In this document: positions 58,426 through 64,000 of the stretch, in pieces | How the letters are laid out: each line of letters starts with the position of its first letter | How positions within the stretch are numbered: the first letter of the stretch is position 1 | DNA from: Streptomyces musisoli | GTDB taxonomy: Bacteria > Actinomycetota > Actinomycetes > Streptomycetales > Streptomycetaceae | DNA: 64,000 nt | Reading direction: 5' to 3' | Assembly: GCF_016741855.1 (NCBI RefSeq) | Contig: NZ_JAERRH010000012.1 | Span: forward strand, 158,425 to 222,424 | Notes under the pieces: generated by a model | Seen by the model: the letters and a program-made list of their open reading frames with translations, nothing else | Databases searched by the model: none | Told to the model about the DNA's origin: nothing | Translations under genes and position numbers: made by a program

Positions 58426-59025
58426 GTGGACCGCGAACAGGGCACCGGCCCGGTCCGGCATCTCGACCGTGGCGAGTGGCTGGCCCGGTTCGCCGGCCGC
58501 ATCCTGGTCGTCTGCCCCCGCTGCGGCGGGCGGGCGGACGTGCTCCCGCGCCCCGGTCTTCCCGCGCTCGAGTACTACGGCGAGCTGCTGTTCCGGCCCC
58601 GCCGGCTCACCTGCGGCGGGTGCGGCGCGAGCGCCGGATGGCAGGCCGACAGGCGGGACGGCGGGCTGGTCGCGGCCCAGCTCGGCGGCACCGAGGACCC
58701 GTTCTTCCGGCGGCCCCTGTGGCTCCAGACGCGCTGTGCGAGCCGTGTCCTGTGGGCCTACAACGAGGAACACGTCGAGGCGCTGGCCGCCTATGCCGGT
58801 GCGACCCTGCGGGAGGGCGGCACCGGCTTCACCAGGGCGATGTTCCCGCGGCTGCCGCGGTGGATGAAGGAGTCCGGCCGGCGGGCCGCGGTGCTGGCCG
58901 GGCTGGAGCGGCTGCGCGCGCTGTCGGCGTGTTCGGACCCCGCCGACCGGTCCGACGCGGCCCACGAGCACGGCGGCCGCCCCCGGCGGTACCGGGCCCT
59001 GTACTTCCGGGGCCGCCCGTACTAG
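58426..59025 (+). CDS. Zinc-ribbon protein of unknown function
   Basis: This 199-residue protein has an N-terminal four-cysteine zinc ribbon (VVCPRCGGRADV and LTCGGCGASAGW) followed by a helical domain with WLQTRCASRVLWAYNEEHVEALAAYAGATL. Homologues annotated as TFIIB-type zinc-ribbon proteins are common in bacteria, function unknown. The start is GTG 10 bp after the SMR gene, so both may be cotranscribed. Confidence 0.87.
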   Translation: MDREQGTGPVRHLDRGEWLARFAGRILVVCPRCGGRADVLPRPGLPALEYYGELLFRPRRLTCGGCGASAGWQADRRDGGLVAAQLGGTEDPFFRRPLWLQTRCASRVLWAYNEEHVEALAAYAGATLREGGTGFTRAMFPRLPRWMKESGRRAAVLAGLERLRALSACSDPADRSDAAHEHGGRPRRYRALYFRGRPY

Positions 59026-59136
59026 GGCCTCTCGATCTAGGTGTGCTGTTCGGAGAGGTCGGTGACGCGGCTGGCTGGGATGTGGCATCGTCCCCGATCC
59101 GGCCTGGTCAGAACGGAAGACCCCAGCGGGGCCGGC

Positions 59137-59742
59137 TCACACCAGGTGCCGTGGAAGCACCGCCCGCACCAGCTCCGCCATCCCGCCCTCCGGGGGCGGG
59201 GCCGCCACACAGGACAGCGCGACGCGGACGACCAGTTCGCAGGAGCGCAGCAGTTCGGCGGTGTCGCCGGGGGCGGCACCGGGACCGGCCAGCGCGGTCG
59301 CCGCGCGGTCCCGGACGATGCGCACGAAGTCGCGGGGCGCCGGCAGCGGCCCGTCCGCCCTGCGCTGGGCCGGGACCGCGGTGACGGAGGGCACGGCGGT
59401 GAGCGGCGGGGCCGGCAGCCGCTCGGTCCAGCAGCCGGTGAGCATGGCCCGCACCAGCGCGTTCTCCCGGGCCGCGGCGGCCGTCCACTCGGCGGCGGCG
59501 GTGAGCCGGTCCACCGCCCCGGTGGAGTCGGCCAGAGCCCGCTCGACACCGGCGAGGTAGCCGTCGGCCTCCCGCCGCACCAGCGCCCGGGCCAGCCCGT
59601 CCTTGCTGCCGAACTCGTTGTACAGGGTCTGCCGGGACACCCCGGCCGACGCGGCCACCTCGACCATCCGCACCGCGGACCACGGCCGGCGCGCGAGCGC
59701 CGTGTACGCGGCGTCCAACAGCGATTCCCGGGCAGCAGGCAT
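59137..59742 (-). CDS. TetR-family regulator
   Basis: This 201-residue regulator has an N-terminal TetR HTH (LLDAAYTALARRPWSAVRMVEVAASAGVSRQTLYNEFGSK, in outline residues 5-50) and an Ala-rich ligand domain. GGGAGG lies 5 bp before the ATG at 59742, preferred to an ATG at 59769. It faces hisN divergently (134 bp between starts). A TTGACA hexamer on the minus strand at about 59800-59805 may be its -35 box. Ligand and targets are unknown. Confidence 0.9.
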   Translation of the reverse strand: MPAARESLLDAAYTALARRPWSAVRMVEVAASAGVSRQTLYNEFGSKDGLARALVRREADGYLAGVERALADSTGAVDRLTAAAEWTAAAARENALVRAMLTGCWTERLPAPPLTAVPSVTAVPAQRRADGPLPAPRDFVRIVRDRAATALAGPGAAPGDTAELLRSCELVVRVALSCVAAPPPEGGMAELVRAVLPRHLV

Positions 59743-59876
59743 CCTCGCCTCCCTGGACCACAGCGACATTGCGCCCAGATTTGACGCGCTTGTATGCACT
59801 GTCAAGGGTTCGCGACGGTCGTTCACACCCGCCCCCTGGTGGCCCGCGCCCCCGCCCGCCGGATACCGTGCCTCAC

Positions 59877-60677
59877 ATGCCGGACTACCTCGACGACCTC
59901 CGTCTCGCCCACGTTCTCGCGGACGCGGCCGACGCCGCCACCATGGCCCGCTTCAAGGCGCTCGACCTGAAGGTGGAGACGAAGCCGGACATGACCCCGG
60001 TGAGCGAAGCGGACAAGGCGGCGGAAGACGTCATCCGCGGCCAGCTCCAGCGCGCCCGCCCGAGGGACGCGGTCCTCGGCGAGGAGTACGGCATCGAGGG
60101 CACCGGTCCCCGCCGCTGGGTGATCGACCCCATCGACGGCACCAAGAACTACGTACGCGGTGTCCCCGTCTGGGCCACCCTCATCTCCCTGATGGAAGCG
60201 ACGGAGGGCGGCTACGAGCCCGTCGTCGGCGTCGTCTCCGCTCCCGCCCTGGGGCGCCGCTGGTGGGCCGCGAAGGGCCACGGCGCCTTCACCGGCCGCA
60301 ACCTCACCTCCGCGACCCGTATCCACGTCTCCCGGGTCGGCAGGCTCGCGGACGCCTCCTTCGCGTACTCCTCGCTCTCCGGCTGGGAGGAGCGGGGCCG
60401 CCTGGACGGCTTCCTGGACCTCACCCGCCAGGTGTGGCGCACGCGCGCGTACGGGGACTTCTGGCCGTACATGATGGTCGCGGAGGGCTCCGTGGACATC
60501 TGCGCCGAGCCGGAGCTGTCCCTGTGGGACATGGCCGCCAACGCGATCGTCGTCACCGAGGCGGGCGGCACCTTCACCGGCCTCGACGGCCGCCCGGGCC
60601 CGCACAGCGGAAACGCGGCGGCGTCCAACGGCCTGCTGCACGACGAGTTGCTGGGGTATCTCAACCAGCGCGGCTGA
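59877..60677 (+). CDS. hisN: Histidinol-phosphatase, inositol-monophosphatase type
   Basis: This 266-residue Mg-dependent phosphatase has the metal motifs VLGEEYG (Glu69/70), DPIDGTKNY (Asp84, Asp87) and LWDMAA. Length and position match HisN of S. coelicolor (SCO5208, from memory), which completes histidine biosynthesis by dephosphorylating histidinol phosphate. Other IMPase activities cannot be excluded by sequence. The ATG at 59877 has no ribosome site; TACCGT seven bases upstream would allow a leaderless mRNA. Confidence 0.92.
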   Translation: MPDYLDDLRLAHVLADAADAATMARFKALDLKVETKPDMTPVSEADKAAEDVIRGQLQRARPRDAVLGEEYGIEGTGPRRWVIDPIDGTKNYVRGVPVWATLISLMEATEGGYEPVVGVVSAPALGRRWWAAKGHGAFTGRNLTSATRIHVSRVGRLADASFAYSSLSGWEERGRLDGFLDLTRQVWRTRAYGDFWPYMMVAEGSVDICAEPELSLWDMAANAIVVTEAGGTFTGLDGRPGPHSGNAAASNGLLHDELLGYLNQRG

Positions 60678-60850
60678 GGAACGGGAGTGGTCCCGGTACG
60701 CCCTCAACTGGCGCCGCGCACCCCCTTGTTGACCCGCCCTTTACCTGGCACTCTGAGTCCACCCCCGCTTGTGAACTTGTGCAGTATCGAACAGGCGCCT
60801 CCGGCGCCGGGCCTGAACAGCGGCGGGGATTCCTAGGAGGTGGCCCATCC

Positions 60851-61246
60851 ATGCTCGTCCGAGATGCCATGAGCACGGTGATCCTCACGCTCGGCCCCGC
60901 CCACACCCTCCGCCAGGCAGCCGCCCTGATGTCCGCCCGCCGTGTCGGCGCCGCCGTGGTCTTCGACCCGGACGCCGGCGGCATCGGCATCCTCACCGAA
61001 CGCGACATCCTCAACTCCGTCGGTCTGGGCCAGAACCCGGACACCGAACGCGCCCACGCCCACACCACCACCGAAGTCGTCTTCGCCGCACCGGCCTGGA
61101 CCCTGGAGGAGGCGGCCCGCGCCATGGCGCACGGCGGCTTCCGGCACCTGATCGTGCTCGACCGCGGCGAGGTGGCCGGGATCGTCTCGGTCCGCGACAT
61201 CATCCGCCGCTGGGTCCCGGCCCGCGAGCCCGCACCCGTGCCCTGA
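60851..61246 (+). CDS. CBS-domain pair protein
   Basis: This 131-residue protein consists of two CBS motifs (LVRDAMSTVILTLGPAHTLRQAAALM and VFAAPAWTLEEAARAMAHGGFRHLIVL, in parts) forming one Bateman module. Such stand-alone modules bind adenine nucleotides and may sense energy state. AGGAGG lies 11 bp before the ATG. The 173-bp gap to hisN and the strong downstream terminator suggest its own transcript. Confidence 0.92.
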   Translation: MLVRDAMSTVILTLGPAHTLRQAAALMSARRVGAAVVFDPDAGGIGILTERDILNSVGLGQNPDTERAHAHTTTEVVFAAPAWTLEEAARAMAHGGFRHLIVLDRGEVAGIVSVRDIIRRWVPAREPAPVP

Positions 61247-61256
61247 GCACACGAAC

Positions 61257-61288
61257 GGGCCGGACCCAGAGCACCGTGGGTCCGGCCC
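61257..61288. terminator. Bidirectional terminator between the CBS gene and the catalase gene
   Basis: A perfect 12-bp stem GGGCCGGACCCA/TGGGTCCGGCCC with an 8-base loop lies between two convergent stops. Confidence 0.88.
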
Positions 61289-61311
61289 GCCCAGCCGCGA
61301 AGGCGGCCGGC

Positions 61312-62784
61312 TCAGCCGCGCAGCGCCTGCACCGCCGCCTCCAGCCGCTTGCCGAAGTCGGCGTCGGCGTTGCGGAAGTTGCCGATGGCGCGCTCGGCGA
61401 TGTCCTCGCGCGAGACCTGCGAGAGGGCACCGGCCAGGTTGGCGACCAGCCGCTCCTTCTCCTCCTCCGACATCAGCCGGTAGAGGTTGCCCGCCTGCAC
61501 GAAGTCGTCGTCCTCGGCGTGCACGGGGGTCGGGTGGTTGCCGGTGCCGCCGGTGAAGCCGTCGAACGGCTGCCACAGCGGGCGGCCGGTCTGCCGGGGT
61601 CCGCCGAAGCTGTTGGGCTCGTAGTTCTTCGCCCCGCCGTGCCGGCCGTCGTACAGGAGGCCGTCCCGGGAGTTGGTGCGCGCCTCGGTGGCGTGCGGGC
61701 GGTTCACCGGCAGGTGGTCGGCGTTGATGCCGACGCGGTAGCGGTGCGCGTCGCCGTAGGCGAAGAGCCGGCCCTGGAGCATCTTGTCGGGCGAGGGGCC
61801 GATGCCGGGCACGAAGTGCGCCGGGGAGAAGACCGACTGCTCGACCTCGGCGAAGACGTTCCGCGGGTTACGGTTCAGCTCCAGCCTGCCGATCTCGACG
61901 ACCGGGTAGTCGGCGTGCGGCCACACCTTGGTCAGGTCGAACGGGTTGAAGCGGTACGTCGCCGCGTCCGCCGCCGGCATGATCTGCACGCCCACGGTCC
62001 AGCTCGGGAACTCGCCGCGCTCGATCGCCTCGCGCAGGTCGCGCTGGTGGGAGTCGGGGTCCTTGCCCGCGAGGACCTCGGCCTCCTCGGCGGTGAGGTT
62101 CTTGATGCCCTGGTCGGTCTTGAAGTGGTACTTGACCCAGAAGACCTCGCCGGCCTCGTTGCTCCACTGGAAGGTGTGCGAGCCGAAGCCGTCCATGTGC
62201 CGGTAGGACGCCGGGATGCCGCGGTCGCCGAAGAGCCAGGTCACCTGGTGGGTCGACTCGGGCGACAGCGACCAGAAGTCCCACACGTTGTCGGCTTCCG
62301 TGCTGCCGGTGTACGGGTCGCGCTTCTGAGTGTGGATGAAGTCGGGGAACTTGATCGCGTCCCGGATGAAGAAGACCGGGGTGTTGTTGCCGACGAGGTC
62401 GTAGTTGCCCTCCTCGGTGTAGAACTTCAGCGCGAAGCCGCGCGGGTCCCGGACGGCGTCGGCCGCGCCGAGGTTGCCGGCCACCGTCGAGAAGCGCAGA
62501 AACGTCTCCGTCTGCTTGCCGACCTCGGAGAGGAAGGCGGCACGCGTGTACTTCGTGACATCCGCGGTCACCGTGAAGGTGCCGTAGGCCCCCGCACCGC
62601 GCGCGTGGACCACGCGCTCCGGGATGCGCTCGCGGTTGAAGTGGGCGAGCTTCTCCAGCAGCAGCTGGTCCTGGACGAGGACCGGCCCACCGACGCCCGC
62701 CGTCTCGCTGTTCTGGTTGTCGGCGACCGGGGCACCGGCCTCCGTGGTGAGCGGTCCCTGCGTCACGTGCGCCTCCTGCGTCAT
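61312..62784 (-). CDS. catA: Monofunctional heme catalase
   Basis: This 490-residue small-subunit catalase has the catalytic His60 in VVHARGAGAYG, Asn133 in GNNTPVFF and the heme-ligand Tyr segment RLFAYGDAHRYRVG. It breaks down hydrogen peroxide in the cytoplasm. It is divergent from a Fur-family gene, as catA/catR in S. coelicolor, and the promoter carries a CatR-type box, so it should be induced by peroxide. The ATG at 62784 lies about 45 bases after the predicted start of transcription. Confidence 0.95.
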   Translation of the reverse strand: MTQEAHVTQGPLTTEAGAPVADNQNSETAGVGGPVLVQDQLLLEKLAHFNRERIPERVVHARGAGAYGTFTVTADVTKYTRAAFLSEVGKQTETFLRFSTVAGNLGAADAVRDPRGFALKFYTEEGNYDLVGNNTPVFFIRDAIKFPDFIHTQKRDPYTGSTEADNVWDFWSLSPESTHQVTWLFGDRGIPASYRHMDGFGSHTFQWSNEAGEVFWVKYHFKTDQGIKNLTAEEAEVLAGKDPDSHQRDLREAIERGEFPSWTVGVQIMPAADAATYRFNPFDLTKVWPHADYPVVEIGRLELNRNPRNVFAEVEQSVFSPAHFVPGIGPSPDKMLQGRLFAYGDAHRYRVGINADHLPVNRPHATEARTNSRDGLLYDGRHGGAKNYEPNSFGGPRQTGRPLWQPFDGFTGGTGNHPTPVHAEDDDFVQAGNLYRLMSEEEKERLVANLAGALSQVSREDIAERAIGNFRNADADFGKRLEAAVQALRG

Positions 62785-62833
62785 CGCTGACTAGTCCTGT
62801 CCCAGTCCTGCCCTGTGGCCAAAGCCGGTCTCG

Positions 62834-62861
62834 ATCCTACAATGGACTTTGTCTAAGTCAA
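62834..62861 (-). promoter_or_regulatory. Catalase promoter with CatR box
   Basis: On the minus strand TTGACT (62856-62861) and TAGGAT (62834-62839) are 16 bp apart. The near-palindrome GACTTTGTCTAAGTC (62845-62859) fills the spacer and part of the -35 box and has the form of a Fur/PerR-type operator. Binding of CatR there would block the polymerase directly. Confidence 0.87.
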
Positions 62862-62922
62862 ATGTCGATCCAAAGTCACACCTATTCCCGACCTGGTCCC
62901 TCTTCCTGTTAGGCTGGTGGCT

Positions 62923-63339
62923 ATGAGCGACCTTCTGGAACGGCTGCGTGGACGCGGATGGCGGATGACCGCGCAGCGACGCGTGGTGGCCGAGGTCCTG
63001 AACGGCGAGCACGTCCATCTGACGGCCGACGAGGTGCACGCCCGGGCCGTCGCCAAGCTGCCCGAGATCTCCCGGGCGACCGTCTACAACACGCTGGGCG
63101 AGCTGGTCTCCCTCGGCGAGGTGCTGGAAGTCACGACGGACAAGCGCGCCAAGCGGTACGACCCGAACGCGCACCGGCCGCACCATCACCTGGTCTGCGC
63201 CCGCTGCGGTGCGATCCGTGACGTCCACCCGATCGGCAACCCCCTCGCCGATCTCCCCGACTCCGAGCGCTTCGGCTTCACGGTGTCGGACGTCGAGATG
63301 ACGTACCGGGGGCTGTGCCCGGACTGCGCGAGCGCGTAA
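62923..63339 (+). CDS. catR: Fur-family peroxide regulator CatR
   Basis: This 138-residue PerR-like protein has the Fur winged helix (MTAQRRVVAEVLNGEHVHLTADEVHARA, in parts) with a metal-site HHHLVCARCG and a C-terminal CPDC for structural zinc. It represses the divergent catalase gene until metal-catalysed oxidation by peroxide. A near-perfect -10 box TAGGCT ends seven bases before the ATG, so the mRNA probably starts at the ATG and is leaderless; a GTG two codons earlier would lie ahead of that start point. A terminator follows. Confidence 0.93.
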   Translation: MSDLLERLRGRGWRMTAQRRVVAEVLNGEHVHLTADEVHARAVAKLPEISRATVYNTLGELVSLGEVLEVTTDKRAKRYDPNAHRPHHHLVCARCGAIRDVHPIGNPLADLPDSERFGFTVSDVEMTYRGLCPDCASA

Positions 63340-63355
63340 CACCATCGCTTCCCTG

Positions 63356-63379
63356 GAGCCCCGGCATCCGCCGGGGCTC
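63356..63379 (+). terminator. catR terminator
   Basis: A perfect 10-bp stem GAGCCCCGGC/GCCGGGGCTC with loop ATCC starts 16 bp after the stop and leads into TTCG. Confidence 0.87.
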
Positions 63380-63588
63380 TTCGCGTACCCGCGCGGGAAG
63401 CCCTCGTACGCACCCCGAGGCCCCCGGAATCCCCGAGGCCCCCGGAATGCACACGAAGACTTCCCGCATCCGAGGTGCTTCCGGTGCGCGTGCGGACCCC
63501 TCGCACGGCCGGTGGGGCGCGGAGACCTTTCGCGTACGCGCGGCCGCGTCCCGCGCGTACGAACGCTTCTCGTGTGCGTACACAAACA
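63380..63588. other. Repeat-rich gap between catR and tRNA-fMet
   Basis: No gene is seen. It contains a short direct repeat (ccgaggcccccggaat twice at about 63416-63448) and many cgcgtacg-type words. Open frames across it have no ribosome site. Confidence 0.5.
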
Positions 63589-63626
63589 CCGAGGGCCGGA
63601 ACCCATTTCTGGATTCCGGCCCTCGG
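63589..63626 (-). terminator. Terminator of the tRNA-fMet gene
   Basis: A perfect 13-bp stem (CCGAGGGCCGGAA/TTCCGGCCCTCGG) with a 12-base loop lies 8 bp beyond the tRNA 3' end; on the minus strand it is followed by TGTTTGTGT. Confidence 0.9.
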
Positions 63627-63633
63627 CCTTCAG

Positions 63634-63707
63634 TAGCGGGGACAGGATTTGAACCTGCGACCTCTGGGTTATGAGCCCAGCGAGCTACCGAGCTGCTCCA
63701 CCCCGCG
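63634..63707 (-). tRNA. Initiator tRNA-fMet (CAT)
   Basis: The minus strand folds into a cloverleaf starting CGCGGGG and ending CCCCGCTA, with anticodon CAT at 63671-63673. Initiator features are present: the first base pair of the acceptor is a mismatch (C1 against U72) and three consecutive G-C pairs (GGG/CCC) close the anticodon stem. CCA is not encoded. The length is 74 bases. Confidence 0.96.
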
Positions 63708-64000
63708 TCGGTGAACACGACATTACGCGAGAGAAGCCCACGGAAGCAAATCCATTGGGATCAAGGTGTCCCGCATCACTTCCGGACCGAACCCACCCGC
63801 CGTCCGGCCGTCCAGCCATGACCGGTCGCGTTCAGTCACCCCCGGCCGCACCCCAGGGGAACGCCTCCGGGCGTCGGCAGTCGCGCCTCCGCCCCGCCGG
63901 CAGTCCCACGCGACTGCCGGCGGGCACACGCGGCAACGTCAGCCGTACGCGGCTACGGGCGGTCGCCAGCCGGATGCCGGTGCGCGACCGCGGGCGGTCG
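63708..64000. other. Right edge of the window
   Basis: This stretch should hold the promoter of the tRNA on its left side. A perfect 12-bp inverted repeat (63893-63904 with 63913-63924, CCCGCCGGCAGT/ACTGCCGGCGGG, 8-base loop) looks like a terminator of a gene beyond the edge. From 64000 leftward a minus-strand frame is open to a TGA near 63836, but it is too short and without family match to call a gene. Confidence 0.5.

Noticed and set aside
63723..63929. 68-codon minus-strand frame right of the tRNA
   Set aside because: Contains the 12-bp terminator-like palindrome and no family features.
1..64000. Prophage, insertion sequence or CRISPR array
   Set aside because: No transposase, integrase or phage structural gene, no target-site duplications and no regularly spaced repeats with unique spacers were seen. 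The amidase at 24836 and the initiator tRNA alone do not indicate a phage.

Overview
The window is very GC-rich (roughly 70-75% by eye), with third codon positions almost always G or C, many GTG starts and short or leaderless 5' ends. Together with wblE, dasR, nickel superoxide dismutase, sigR-rsrA, epi-isozizaene synthase with its P450, and nrdAB behind a B12 riboswitch, this points to a Streptomyces chromosome. From memory, the gene order from about 12 kb to the end follows the S. coelicolor SCO5261-SCO5206 region read backwards. No database was searched. No prophage, insertion sequence or CRISPR array was seen; apart from the first 6.7 kb this looks like core chromosome.

Left end (1-6733, minus strand). 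A four-gene operon encodes a Trypco1 protein, a trypsin-like protease fused to a VMAP C-terminal domain, a MoxR AAA+ ATPase and an SAV_2336-type vWA protein (cut by the window edge). This is a vWA-MoxR-VMAP ternary system of the kind predicted to act in biological conflict, with a protease as likely effector. From 7.1 to 10.7 kb follow a DUF6104 protein, a DUF4097/PadR pair and an autoregulated-looking HTH/ClpN pair whose transcript appears leaderless.

Middle (10.8-39 kb). Metabolic and transport genes come first: oxidoreductase, malic enzyme and a glutamate-type ABC importer. Then come sodX/sodN, VOC proteins, and a probable encapsulated pathway: a family 2B encapsulin shell (EshA-like, with a cyclic-nucleotide-binding-type insert) next to a polyprenyl diphosphate synthase with a disordered N-terminal extension. 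Next are a peptidoglycan amidase, a cation/proton antiporter, the osmotic/developmental sigma factor locus (anti-sigma factor plus SigH, behind a SigB-type promoter and a BldD-like box), a lipid kinase, wblE, a PdtaS-like histidine kinase, and nagB-dasR with three DasR operator (dre) matches. The dasABC transporter genes that lie between nagB and dasR in S. coelicolor are missing here. A DUF3311/sodium-solute symporter pair and a decayed GNAT gene follow.

Right part (39.8-64 kb). nrdAB is preceded by two NrdR boxes exactly three helical turns apart and a cobalamin riboswitch; the AraC-like nrdS lies downstream, separated by a small antisense membrane-protein gene. Then come the albaflavenone operon (EIZS plus CYP170), def, a TPR protein, a tandem of membrane HD/HD-GYP proteins, sigR-rsrA with a textbook SigR promoter and a 55-codon alternative N terminus, an SRAP protein, aroA, rsgA, an SMR transporter, hisN, a CBS protein, the divergent catalase/CatR pair with a CatR box over the catalase promoter, and the initiator tRNA-fMet.

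Recurring themes are redox and stress control (SigR/RsrA, CatR, SodN, WblE, SigH), aminosugar signalling (DasR/NagB) and terpenoid metabolism (polyprenyl synthase/encapsulin, EIZS/CYP170).
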